From Treponema sp. UBA937 (GTDB lineage: Bacteria; Spirochaetota; Spirochaetia; Treponematales; Breznakiellaceae): a stretch of 12,047 nucleotides of DNA. Made by a program: the position numbers and the translations under genes. The stretch lies in contig DBDH01000071.1 in the NCBI GenBank assembly GCA_002293455.1, forward strand, positions 11,386-23,432. Direction: 5' to 3'. The notes under the pieces were generated by a model, which had not been told where the DNA came from, made no database searches, and worked only from the letters and a program-made list of their open reading frames with translations. This document shows, piece after piece, positions 1 through 7,075 of the stretch; position 1 is the stretch's first letter; each line of letters begins with the position of its first letter.

Positions 1-47
1 AGATAATTCTTGACGATGTATCCGCCGATATTATGGATTTGTATCAT
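1..47 (-). CDS. Start of a third cassette gene, cut by the window edge
   Basis: An ATG at 47-45 overlaps the TGA of the preceding SRPBCC gene as ATGA. It opens a frame that stays open to the edge and begins MIQIHNIGGYIVKNY. The overlap repeats the junction between the two genes before it, which supports a real cotranscribed gene. An AGGA stretch lies just upstream inside the preceding gene. Fifteen residues are too few to assign a family. The pattern faintly recalls the first strand of metallo-beta-lactamase-fold hydrolases, but that is only a guess. Confidence 0.5.
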   Translation of the reverse strand, partial: MIQIHNIGGYIVKNY

Positions 48-463
48 AACAGCTTCCTCCATTTCCGCTGACGGTGACGGTAAAACACATTCGCCCACAG
101 CCAGATGAACACCGTTTTCCACCCTGCGCGGACTTCCACCATGTCGGTATAGATTGTGTGCCCGTCGCTTTGTTCTTCAAGCGTGATGATGTGATTCCAG
201 ACAGGAACGTTTTTGTTGTGTTCGCGGGTTGATATTCGTTCTCTGTCAAACTCGTCCACCTCTATGGTGTGTACGCCGAAGCCGATACCCATAACGTGCA
301 GATTGAACGTAAACCGCGCTCCGGCCGCCCATATATGGCGCTCGTCCAGCGGTGTAAATTTCGCTATCGGAGCACAAATATACCGCAATGTTGCTATTTC
401 TTGCAGTTTGGCAAATATTGTTTCCCTGCCGGCGGGAAAAACCGATGATACGCTGAGATTCAT
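44..463 (-). CDS. SRPBCC (START/Bet v1-like) family protein
   Basis: A 139-residue protein that resembles the SRPBCC/polyketide-cyclase-like superfamily, whose members bind hydrophobic ligands in a deep pocket; no ligand can be inferred. The pattern seen is an N-terminal beta strand and helix with Pro and Ile-Phe (residues 9-20), a central run of beta strands with WAAGARFTFNLHVMG near 45-59 and VWNHIITLEEQSDGHTIYTDMVEV near 87-110, and a closing helix ending in the basic motif FYRHRQRKWRKLL (127-139). That ending is typical of short cytosolic members, and the length is normal for the family. There is no signal peptide. The ATG overlaps the stop of the DUF1905 gene by four bases (ATGA), and its own stop overlaps the next start in the same way, so translation is probably coupled. 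The family call is fairly secure and the function is unknown. Confidence 0.75.
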   Translation of the reverse strand: MNLSVSSVFPAGRETIFAKLQEIATLRYICAPIAKFTPLDERHIWAAGARFTFNLHVMGIGFGVHTIEVDEFDRERISTREHNKNVPVWNHIITLEEQSDGHTIYTDMVEVRAGWKTVFIWLWANVFYRHRQRKWRKLL

Positions 464-741
464 CTTGTCCTCATTTCAAATGATACTTCTATTGTTTTGC
501 CGAGCATTATCTTCTCTTTTGAGCGGACTTTGGCGGGCAGGGCAATAAAGTGGGTTCCATCACCCATCGGCAGAAGCGATGTCGGCCAGATTGAGTTCCC
601 GATCTTCGCCGTCACGGCAATAAGTCCCCGGTCGGCAAGGTGTTCTAAGGGTTTGCTAAGATGCGACGGCACAGGGACGTAGTACCAGCCCTTATCCCGT
701 TCAAACAAACTTACAGCGGCGGAAAATGTCATCTTCATCAT
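460..741 (-). CDS. DUF1905 domain protein
   Basis: A protein of about 93 residues made almost wholly of a DUF1905 domain. Seen in order: an MTFSAAV first strand, the WYYVPVP strand near residues 19-25, then IAVTAKIGNSIWPTSLLPMGDGTHFIALPAKVRSKEKIMLGKTIEVSF from about 41 to 88. This is the usual small beta barrel with a Trp-Pro-Thr-Ser turn. The domain has no established biochemical role. The frame stays open to an ATG at 837, but the start at 741 is preferred: AAGAAGG lies about 10 bases before it, the next codon is also ATG, and the domain begins immediately after. The extra 32 residues of the longer frame (basic and cysteine-containing) do not look like part of the family. It is the first gene of the leftward cassette and ends in an ATGA overlap with the SRPBCC gene. 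Confidence 0.75.
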   Translation of the reverse strand: MMKMTFSAAVSLFERDKGWYYVPVPSHLSKPLEHLADRGLIAVTAKIGNSIWPTSLLPMGDGTHFIALPAKVRSKEKIMLGKTIEVSFEMRTR

Positions 742-794
742 GTTAGTTTTTCCTTCTTTCTTTTTCTGGCGAGGGATAAAACGCCGAAAAACGG

Positions 795-825
795 AGATAC
801 AGAAAACATATCCATCACTGTATCT
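795..825. repeat. Perfect 8-bp inverted repeat near the cassette promoter
   Basis: AGATACAG (795-802) and CTGTATCT (818-825) are exact inverted copies with a 15-base centre. The repeat overlaps the candidate -10 and start point of the leftward DUF1905 promoter, a common position for a repressor site. It could equally fold as a weak hairpin in the leader. No regulator gene lies next to it apart from the divergent Crp-like gene. Confidence 0.35.
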
Positions 826-845
826 GAAAAATATCATTTTACCAA
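817..845 (-). promoter_or_regulatory. Candidate sigma-70-type promoter for the leftward cassette
   Basis: Read on the minus strand, TTGGTA (845-840) and TACAGT (822-817) are separated by 17 bases. Transcription would start near 810 and leave a leader of about 69 bases before the ATG at 741. The -10 match is moderate. The inverted repeat at 795-825 covers the -10 and start region. Confidence 0.3.
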
Positions 846-876
846 GAGGTTTATACTGTTTGTTGAGGGGAGATTA

Positions 877-942
877 ATGATTAAAATAGCGGACTTTCAG
901 AATTCTGTTGTTGACAAAGCGGGACAAGGCTCCCTATACTAA
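877..942 (+). CDS. Possible 21-residue upstream ORF before the Crp-like gene
   Basis: An ATG at 877 follows the purine-rich GAGGGGAG (865-872) and opens a 21-codon frame (MIKIADFQNSVVDKAGQGSLY). Its TAA at 940-942 runs into the AAAGGAG ribosome site of the Crp-like gene. It lies in the same reading frame as that gene, 81 bases upstream, separated by the in-frame TAA. It could be a leader peptide that couples translation, an eroded N-terminal extension, or chance. It competes with the candidate promoter at 911-940, which lies inside it. Confidence 0.25.
   Translation: MIKIADFQNSVVDKAGQGSLY
911..940 (+). promoter_or_regulatory. Candidate sigma-70-type promoter of the Crp-like gene
   Basis: TTGACA (911-916, exact consensus) is followed by an 18-base spacer and TATACT (935-940, five of six consensus bases). 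The predicted start near 947 falls at the end of the AAAGGAG ribosome site (941-947). The mRNA would then carry only about 11 untranslated bases and lose most of its Shine-Dalgarno sequence. Either the start lies slightly upstream, the message is nearly leaderless, or the main promoter is elsewhere. Confidence 0.45.
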
Positions 943-957
943 AGGAGCTATGGTCAA

Positions 958-2202
958 ATGGGATTGGGGATGGCAGAACAACTACAATTAACGTTTGTAA
1001 ATTATAGAAAGAACTCATACATTGTTGTTGAAGGAAAACAGAATTCCGACAGGTTTTTCATTATCAGGCAGGGAAAGGTTCAAATATCCAAAGAAGTCGA
1101 GGTGGTAGAAGAGGAGGGCGGCAACATCCTTGGACCCGGGGATTTCTTTGGGGTTGTTTCCACCATGTCGTCTCACAGCCACATCGAAACGGCCAAAGCT
1201 CTCACGGATGTGACGCTCATTTCCGTGGCTAAAGATCAATACGGCCAGCTTATTGAAAAAAATACGCCTGTGGCGATGAAGATTATTCTGCAATTCTCCA
1301 AAAGAATGCGCTATCTCGATGAAGCCCTTACCCGCTTAACGCTGAACAATACCGCGGATAACGATCCTTCTCATCTTTTTAAAGTGGGCGAATATTATGC
1401 CAAGCAAAATCAGTATAATCAGGCGTATTTCGCGTATCATAAATATATTACCTACTGTCCCAACGGTCAGAACGCGGTTTATGCGAGGGAGCGGATGATG
1501 AAGATTGCTCCCTATGCGGCCGTTGTAAAACTCCAGCATCGCCCCGATGAATTCAATCAGACCTATCCCAAAGATTCCATGATTTTTTCCGAAGGAGAGC
1601 CGGGCGAAGAACTCTATATCATCCAAAAAGGATCGGTAAAGATTACCAAAATTGTTGATAATAATGAGGTTCTTTTGGCGGTTCTAAAGCCTGGTGATAT
1701 TTTTGGCGAAATGGCTTTGCTGGAATCCAAGCCCAGGGTCGCAAGCGCGATTGCGTATGAAGAATGCGTTGTTCTTGCGGTGAACAGGGCGAACTTTGAA
1801 CGGATGGTTGGAAATCAGCCGCAGATTATTGCCCGTTTAACCCAGCTTCTTGCCGAACGGATTTGGTTTATCTATAAACAGCTTGCGAATACCCTTCTTG
1901 ATGATCCCTTAGGGCGGATGTACGACGCGCTTCATATTCAGCTTGAAAAAAACAGGGTTGATCTTCATTCCTCGGCTTCCTATGTGTTTAATTTCGGTCC
2001 CAAGGAGCTTGTGAATATGGTCGGTCTTCCTCAAAAAGAAGGAACGCTGATTGTCAGAAAGCTTTTGGAAAATCCGAATATCGGTGTTGTAAATGACAAA
2101 ATACATGCGGCGAATATTTCGGAAATCAGTAAGCAGACCGAATATTACCGGAAAATGCAGAAAATCGAATGGGCACGGCGCAATTCAGCCAATCGGAATT
2201 AA
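958..2202 (+). CDS. Crp-like protein with two cyclic-nucleotide-binding domains
   Basis: A 414-residue cytosolic protein. The first cNMP-binding beta-roll spans about residues 12-120, a helical TPR-like stretch about 138-183 (HLFKVGEYYAKQNQYNQAYFAYHKYI), and the second beta-roll about 200-305. A C-terminal helical region about 310-400 could be a winged-helix effector domain. The phosphate-binding cassette of the second module is canonical, FGEMALLESKPRVASA (249-264), with the ligand-contacting Glu251 and Arg260. In the first module the matching stretch is FFGVVSTMSSHSHIETA (63-79), with neither residue, so it probably does not bind nucleotide. The start at 958 has AAAGGAG 10 bases upstream; Met5 (970) is an alternative. 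The ATG at 950 is out of frame and stops after 13 codons. Spirochaete genomes carry similar two-module proteins. Whether this one binds DNA or only senses a ligand is not clear from the sequence. Confidence 0.88.
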   Translation: MGLGMAEQLQLTFVNYRKNSYIVVEGKQNSDRFFIIRQGKVQISKEVEVVEEEGGNILGPGDFFGVVSTMSSHSHIETAKALTDVTLISVAKDQYGQLIEKNTPVAMKIILQFSKRMRYLDEALTRLTLNNTADNDPSHLFKVGEYYAKQNQYNQAYFAYHKYITYCPNGQNAVYARERMMKIAPYAAVVKLQHRPDEFNQTYPKDSMIFSEGEPGEELYIIQKGSVKITKIVDNNEVLLAVLKPGDIFGEMALLESKPRVASAIAYEECVVLAVNRANFERMVGNQPQIIARLTQLLAERIWFIYKQLANTLLDDPLGRMYDALHIQLEKNRVDLHSSASYVFNFGPKELVNMVGLPQKEGTLIVRKLLENPNIGVVNDKIHAANISEISKQTEYYRKMQKIEWARRNSANRN

Positions 2203-2224
2203 CAAAGATCAAAGAATGATGAGG

Positions 2225-2282
2225 AGTGAGTAAAGGTAATTTTAACGTTACTTTGTACTAACCGCTTACTGTTCTTTTTTTT
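2225..2282 (+). terminator. Possible weak intrinsic terminator after the Crp-like gene
   Basis: AGTGAG (2225-2230) can pair with CTTACT (2265-2270, one G-U pair). Inside it, AAAGGTAA (2232-2239) pairs with TTACTTT (2248-2254) with one bulge. A run of eight T (2275-2282) follows closely. The stem is GC-poor and interrupted, so termination may be partial and allow read-through to the next gene. Confidence 0.35.
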
Positions 2283-2311
2283 GATGCCGATATTATGTAT
2301 AGGTGATGATG

Positions 2312-2884
2312 ATGAAAAATCGGCATATGTTGTTCTTGTGTTTTTTTTTGATATATACGGTTGTACCTGTTTTTTCGCAGACCGCGGACGCGGGTGTTTC
2401 GGCGGAAAATAGTGAAACGGTTCCTCTGCCCCAATCGTTCCGGGGTTTGACGCTTGGCATGTCCCTCGATGAACTTAAAGACGCGCTTCTGAGGGATGCT
2501 CTTTTCCGTTTCCGGGGCGACCGTGATGTATCTTTTTTGCCTGTTCAGGAACAAACCTTGATTGAAACAGCGGGTCTTTCTTTTATCCGGCGCGCTTTTT
2601 TTCAATTGGAAGACGCGAAACTTTTTATCATGTCCTTTACTCTCAATCCTGAATTGATAGATCATTATTCGGTTTTTACAACTTTTGTCGAAAAATACGG
2701 GGAACCCAATTCCCTCGATCCGCGGCAGGCAGTTTGGGAAAATAATCTTACGAGGATTTCCCTTGAGCGGCCTTTAACCGTAAAATACATTGATAAACTT
2801 GTGTTCGATGCGTTGATAGCGCAGTCAAATACGCGGGAAGCATCGGAACTGGAACTTCGCAGGGATTTTTTGAATGATTTTTAA
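2312..2884 (+). CDS. Secreted protein of unknown function
   Basis: I do not recognise a named family. From the ATG at 2312 the product is 190 residues, with a signal peptide (MKNRHMLFLCFFLIYTVVPVFS) and likely cleavage after Ser22, so it should be exported to the periplasm. The mature part holds FRGLTLGMSLDELKDAL (43-59), a pattern seen in many small periplasmic proteins where a strand and helix follow a LGMS turn. The rest, including VFTTFVEKYGEPN and VWENNLTRISLERP, looks like a compact alpha/beta domain. The start is ambiguous: GTG (2303) and ATGs at 2306, 2309 and 2312 are consecutive in frame. The ribosome site AGGTGA (2301-2306) best fits 2312 or 2309. The stop lies 8 bases inside the next gene (11-base overlap), so the two are translationally linked. 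Confidence 0.75.
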   Translation: MKNRHMLFLCFFLIYTVVPVFSQTADAGVSAENSETVPLPQSFRGLTLGMSLDELKDALLRDALFRFRGDRDVSFLPVQEQTLIETAGLSFIRRAFFQLEDAKLFIMSFTLNPELIDHYSVFTTFVEKYGEPNSLDPRQAVWENNLTRISLERPLTVKYIDKLVFDALIAQSNTREASELELRRDFLNDF

Positions 2885-3347
2885 TAGTTTGTTACAACGA
2901 CGTTATGTGTTTCTTGCTGCCTGCATTTTTTGTATGGCGCTTCTTCCTATGTTTGCGGGATGCGCAAATCGTATTACAAAGTTACAGGCACAGGAAATAA
3001 GCATCCTCAAAGCTGATGGTTCGAGCGTCATTCTTCACGCGGAAATCGCGGCCACCGATAAAGAACGGGAACAAGGCCTCATGTACCGGAGAGAGCTTCC
3101 GGCGGGGGAGGGGATGCTTTTTGTTTTTGACCACGATCAAACCATGAGTTTCTGGATGAAAAATACGTTTATCCCTCTTTCCATTGCCTACATTTCATCG
3201 GACGGCATTATCCTTGAAATACATGACATGAAACCTCACCGCGAAATTCCCGTGACTTCTTCCCGTTCCGCCCGCTATGCCCTGGAAGTCCCTCAAGGCT
3301 GGTTTGAAACCGCAGGCGTGAAGACAGGCGACAGGCTTATACAATGA
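2874..3347 (+). CDS. DUF192 family lipoprotein
   Basis: A 157-residue protein with an N-terminal lipoprotein signal (hydrophobic 10-28, lipobox MFAG before Cys30) and a DUF192 domain (about 41-156). Diagnostic motifs are all present: KEREQGLMYR (63-72), GMLFVFDHDQTMSFWMKNTFIPL (80-102), the SS-x-SARYALEVPQGW stretch (129-143), and a final GVKTGDRL. The FWMKNT core (93-98) is the family hallmark. DUF192 proteins are widespread small exported or cytosolic proteins without a proven activity. A Phe at lipobox -3 is unusual outside spirochaetes, where it is tolerated. AGGG (2861-2864) lies 9 bases before the ATG. The gene overlaps the preceding secreted-protein gene by 11 bases, so they may act together at the envelope. 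The stop is only 16 bases from the stop of the convergent yejF. Confidence 0.88.
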   Translation: MIFNSLLQRRYVFLAACIFCMALLPMFAGCANRITKLQAQEISILKADGSSVILHAEIAATDKEREQGLMYRRELPAGEGMLFVFDHDQTMSFWMKNTFIPLSIAYISSDGIILEIHDMKPHREIPVTSSRSARYALEVPQGWFETAGVKTGDRLIQ

Positions 3348-3363
3348 GAAAGTTACGCATTAC

Positions 3364-4959
3364 TTACTGAAAAGCCGTCCGCAGGAGTTCCTCTGTGTAA
3401 GGGTTTTGGGGCTGTTCCATGATTTTCGCCGTGGAACCGGCTTCGACAATCTTTCCCGCTTTCATGATGATAATGTCATGGCAGAGGCTTCGGACAATTC
3501 CGAGGTCGTGGCTGATAAAAATATAGGCAAGCCCGTGTTTTTCCTGCAAGCGCTTTAAAAGTTCCACAACCTGAAACTGGATAGTCCTGTCAAGGCTGGA
3601 AGTCGGTTCGTCCAGAATAAGTACTTCCGGTTCCAGTACGAGGCTCCGGGCAAGGGCAATACGCTGCCGCTGTCCGCCGGAAAACTCGTTTGGGTAGCGG
3701 TCCAGAATATCTTCATCTTCCATGCCGGTTTCGGCCAGGGCTTGGCGGATTTTCTGTTCCCTTTCTTCGGGAGTGCCGATTTTATGAATAGCAAGACCCT
3801 CTCCCACAATGTCCCTTATCGTGAGACGCGGGCTCAAGGAGCCGTAAGGATCTTGAAAGATCATCTGCATCTTCCGCCTTAAAGGACGGAGCTGCTTTTC
3901 TTTGAGGGCCTGTATTTCCGTGTTATCAATACCAATTGTGCCGGTGCTTTGAATAAGCCGGAGCAGCGCTTTTCCCAGTGTGGTTTTTCCCGAACCGCTT
4001 TCTCCCGCCACTCCGAGGCTCTGTCCTTTTCGGAGTTTAAAATCCACGCCGTCCACGGCTTTGATGTATCCCTTCGTTTTCCTAAAGATTCCTTTTTTCA
4101 CCGGAAAATACACTTTAAGATTTTTCGCGAAGGCGATTACCGGGGCGCTGTAATCGGGCGCGGGGCTTTCCTTTCCCGGTTCGGAAGAAATCAAAAGTTT
4201 TGTATAATCTTCCCGCGGATTTGTAAACACCGATTCCGTGGAACCCGTTTCGACGATAAGGCCGTCCTTCATTACGGCAACCCGGTCGGCCATGCGGCGG
4301 ACTATTCCCAGATCGTGAGTAATAAACAACACCGCCATGCCAAGCTCTTTCTGCAATTCTTTAATCAGCCGCAGAATTTGATCCTGAATGGTTACGTCCA
4401 AAGCGGTAGTCGGTTCATCGGCAATGAGCAGTTTCGGTTCGTTGATTAAGGCAAGGGCAATCATGACGCGCTGCCTCTCTCCGCCGGAAAGTTCGTGGGG
4501 ATAGGCATCCAAGCGCTCGGCGGCATTCCGCAGTCCAACCCGCTTGAGCCAATCCAGAACGATGGGACGCGCCCGCTGCCGGGAAATCCCCTGATGAAGA
4601 AACACCGATTCGGCAAGCTGCTTTTCTATCGTGTGCAGAGGATTAAGGGATGTCATGGGTTCCTGGAAAATCATTCCGGCATCCTTTCCCCGAAGCGCCT
4701 GAAGTTCTCCTTCCTTCATGCTTAAAACATTTTTTTCCTGAAAAAGAATAGCGCCCGCGGGATAGGAAATCCATTCTTCGCTTACAAGGCGGAGCAGCGC
4801 CTGCGCGGAAACTGTTTTTCCCGAACCGCTTTCGCCGACAAGGGCAAAGCATTCATGTTCATCAATATGAAAATTAATGCCGTGTACCACTTCTTTAAGA
4901 CCGGGAGCCTTTCCAAAAGCGGCGCGGAAATTCTGGTATTCAACTAAATGCTGATTCAT
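3364..4959 (-). CDS. yejF: YejF-type double ATPase of a peptide ABC importer
   Basis: A 531-residue protein with two fused ABC ATPase domains that power peptide uptake through YejB and YejE on the cytoplasmic side. Domain 1 (about 5-260) has Walker A GESGSGKT (42-49), Q-loop Gln99 in IFQEP, signature LSGGERQR (157-164), Walker B LLIADE (177-182) and switch His215. Domain 2 (about 277-528) has Walker A GESGSGKT (319-326), Q-loop in IFQDP (367-371), signature FSGGQRQR (426-433), Walker B VLILDE (446-451) and His484. All catalytic elements are intact in both halves, and the length matches E. coli YejF. The ATG overlaps the yejE stop as ATGA, and GGAGG sits 5 bases upstream. The oligopeptide-binding C-terminal Cys motif of OppD/DppD-type ATPases is not seen, which fits the fused Yej architecture. 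Confidence 0.94.
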   Translation of the reverse strand: MNQHLVEYQNFRAAFGKAPGLKEVVHGINFHIDEHECFALVGESGSGKTVSAQALLRLVSEEWISYPAGAILFQEKNVLSMKEGELQALRGKDAGMIFQEPMTSLNPLHTIEKQLAESVFLHQGISRQRARPIVLDWLKRVGLRNAAERLDAYPHELSGGERQRVMIALALINEPKLLIADEPTTALDVTIQDQILRLIKELQKELGMAVLFITHDLGIVRRMADRVAVMKDGLIVETGSTESVFTNPREDYTKLLISSEPGKESPAPDYSAPVIAFAKNLKVYFPVKKGIFRKTKGYIKAVDGVDFKLRKGQSLGVAGESGSGKTTLGKALLRLIQSTGTIGIDNTEIQALKEKQLRPLRRKMQMIFQDPYGSLSPRLTIRDIVGEGLAIHKIGTPEEREQKIRQALAETGMEDEDILDRYPNEFSGGQRQRIALARSLVLEPEVLILDEPTSSLDRTIQFQVVELLKRLQEKHGLAYIFISHDLGIVRSLCHDIIIMKAGKIVEAGSTAKIMEQPQNPYTEELLRTAFQ

Positions 4960-5978
4960 ACATTCCTCCGGGGATCAAAGGCATCCCGGCATCCTTCGCC
5001 GATAAACACCAAAAGGCTCAAAGTAAGCGCGAGTGTAACAAAGGACGAAATCCCAAGCCACGGAGCGTGAAGGTTTGCCTTGCCCTGGGAAAGGAGTTCT
5101 CCCAAACTCGGCGAACCTACAGGAAGGCCGAACCCTAAAAAGTCGAGTGATGTCAGCGTCGTAATGGAACCGCCCAAAATAAAAGGCAGATAAGTAAAGG
5201 CTGAGATCATGGCGTTCGGCAGGATATGCACAAACATGATGCGGCTGTCTTTCATGCCCATCGCTTTTGCCGATTGAACATATTCAAAATTTCGCACGCG
5301 CAGAAATTCCGCCCTGACGGGACTTACCAGCGTCATCCAGCCGAAAAGCAAGGTGATCAGCAGAAGCCACCAGAAGTTTGGTTCAACCACGCTCGATAAA
5401 ATAATAAGCAGAAAGAGCGTCGGCATTCCCGACCACACTTCGATAAAACGCTGAAACATGATGTCCCGTAATCCGCCGAAATACCCCTGAAAAGCTCCGG
5501 CCGCGATTCCGATGATCGAAGAAAAAAACGTCAGCGTAAGGCCGAACAGAATGCTGATCCTGAAACCGTAGATAATGCGCGCGAGCACATCCCTTCCGCG
5601 GTCGTCGGTACCGAGCCAATTGTCAGTTGTAGGACGCGACGGAACAGGACCGGGCGTATTGTAATTGATCGTGTCATAACTGTAACGGATGGGAGCGCGG
5701 ATCATCCAGCCCTCATCTTCAATTTTGCTGATGATGTAAGGATCGCGGTAATCCGCGTCAATATCAAATTCACCGCCGAAGATGAGTTCCGAATAATTTT
5801 TTATCTGCGGGAAAAAGAACGCTCCCTTGTAGCGAACCAAAATAGGTTTGTCGTTTGCGATGAATTCCGCTCCAAGGCTTATCAGAAAAAGAATCCCAAA
5901 TATCCAAAGGCATATCCATGCTCTTTTATTTTTTCTAAACCTGTACATGCGTTTTTTCATTAAACTTGTTTGTTTCAT
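4956..5978 (-). CDS. yejE: YejE-type peptide ABC transporter permease
   Basis: A 340-residue inner-membrane permease of the DppC/OppC type, the partner of YejB. It has an N-terminal membrane segment (about 21-40), then a large periplasmic loop (about 41-120) with NYSELIFGGEFD. The characteristic DNWLGTDDRGRDVLARIIYGFRIS (119-142) leads into the permease core with membrane segments near 142-165, 186-198, 203-220, 258-276 and 308-328. The ATPase-coupling EAA loop runs about 224-255 (EFLRVRNFEYVQSAKAMGM onwards). The GTDDRGRDV form with the long preceding loop is typical of YejE. The ATG overlaps the yejB stop by four bases, and GAGG lies 8 bases upstream. The length matches E. coli YejE. Confidence 0.93.
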   Translation of the reverse strand: MKQTSLMKKRMYRFRKNKRAWICLWIFGILFLISLGAEFIANDKPILVRYKGAFFFPQIKNYSELIFGGEFDIDADYRDPYIISKIEDEGWMIRAPIRYSYDTINYNTPGPVPSRPTTDNWLGTDDRGRDVLARIIYGFRISILFGLTLTFFSSIIGIAAGAFQGYFGGLRDIMFQRFIEVWSGMPTLFLLIILSSVVEPNFWWLLLITLLFGWMTLVSPVRAEFLRVRNFEYVQSAKAMGMKDSRIMFVHILPNAMISAFTYLPFILGGSITTLTSLDFLGFGLPVGSPSLGELLSQGKANLHAPWLGISSFVTLALTLSLLVFIGEGCRDAFDPRRNV

Positions 5979-7075
5979 TGTCGGGCCTCAAAATCAATTC
6001 TGGGATCTACTATGGTATATACAATATCTGTAACAAGGGATAGTACGAGCGATAGAAGCGTAAAAAGATACAGCGTTCCGAAGATCACCGGATAATCCCT
6101 CTGCATGGCGGCTTCATAAGACAAGAGCCCGATTCCTTCCAGAGAAAAAATCACTTCGATTAACAGGGAACTGGTAAAAAGCATCGCGATTAAAGCGGCG
6201 GGAAATCCTGAAATAACAATAAGCATGGCGTTTCTGAATACATGCTTAAAAAGAATTTTCTTTTCGGAAAGCCCTTTAGCGCGGGCGGTCAGGATATACT
6301 GTTTGTGGATTTCATCCAGGAAAGAATTTTTTGTCAGCATGGTGAGGGTCGCAAAGCCGCCTGTTACCATAGCAATGACCGGCAGCGCCATGTGTTTAAG
6401 GTAATCGAGAATCTTTCCGCCGAAGCTAAGTTCCGCAAAGTTTACCGAAACCAATCCCCGCAAGGGAAATATTTTAAAGAAACTTCCTCCCGCGAAAAGC
6501 ACCACAAGGAGGATGGCGAATAAAAATGAGGGGATGGCGTTTCCGATTACCACGGCGGTACTTGTCCAAAAATCAAAACGTGTACCGTTTTTCACGGCTT
6601 TGCGGACACCAAGCGGAATTGACACAAGGTAGATAATCAGCGTCGTCCATATACCCAACGAAATTGATACGGGAAGCCGTTCCTTGATAAGCCCCAGTAC
6701 GGAGTTCCCTTTAAACAGGCTGTTCCCTAAATCGAATGTAATATAATTCTTGAGCATTTCTCCGTAGCGGATTAAAAGCGGCTTATCGAAACCAAATTGT
6801 TTTTCAATCTCCGCGATCACTTCAGGATCAAGACCCTGGCTTCCGCGGTATTGGTTTTGATTTCCGCTTTGCGCCGTACTCTGTACGCCGATTCCCATGT
6901 CCGAAGCCGAACCGCTAATCCTGTCCATGTTCGCTCCGCCGAACCCTTGCATTTCCGCGATCATCTGATCAACGGGGCCCCCCGGCGCGATCTGCACAAC
7001 AATAAAGTTAACGGTAATGATTGCCCAAAGCGTCGGAATGATTAATAACAAGCGGCGAAGAATATATGAAATCAT
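5975..7075 (-). CDS. yejB: YejB-type peptide ABC transporter permease
   Basis: A 366-residue inner-membrane permease of the DppB/OppB type. It begins MISYILRRLLLIIPTLWAI with the first membrane segment (about 9-29) and the family motif QIAPGGPVDQM (28-38). A Gly/Ser/Asn/Gln-rich stretch (about 44-82), typical of YejB, precedes LDPEVIAEIEKQFGFDKPL. The membrane core follows, with the EAA loop about 254-286 (DEIHKQYILTARAKGLSEKK onwards). The frame is open to an ATG at 7096, but the start at 7075 is preferred: it restores the four-base ATGA overlap used at the other two yej junctions, fits the family N-terminus and matches the usual length of about 364 residues. A GGTGGG ribosome site lies inside the end of yejA. 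Confidence 0.93.
   Translation of the reverse strand: MISYILRRLLLIIPTLWAIITVNFIVVQIAPGGPVDQMIAEMQGFGGANMDRISGSASDMGIGVQSTAQSGNQNQYRGSQGLDPEVIAEIEKQFGFDKPLLIRYGEMLKNYITFDLGNSLFKGNSVLGLIKERLPVSISLGIWTTLIIYLVSIPLGVRKAVKNGTRFDFWTSTAVVIGNAIPSFLFAILLVVLFAGGSFFKIFPLRGLVSVNFAELSFGGKILDYLKHMALPVIAMVTGGFATLTMLTKNSFLDEIHKQYILTARAKGLSEKKILFKHVFRNAMLIVISGFPAALIAMLFTSSLLIEVIFSLEGIGLLSYEAAMQRDYPVIFGTLYLFTLLSLVLSLVTDIVYTIVDPRIDFEARQ

Noticed and set aside
742..837. N-terminal extension of the DUF1905 frame to the ATG at 837
   Set aside because: The ribosome site and the domain both point to a start at 741, and the added residues look non-coding and cover the candidate leader.
3949..4449. 166-codon plus-strand frame opposite yejF
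   Set aside because: Shadow frame: the opposite strand has intact ATPase motifs and this frame has no ribosome site or protein-like pattern.
5975..7075. Gly/Ser/Asn/Gln-rich insert in YejB as an unusual feature
   Set aside because: YejB proteins generally carry a low-complexity stretch after the first membrane segment, so it is not novel.
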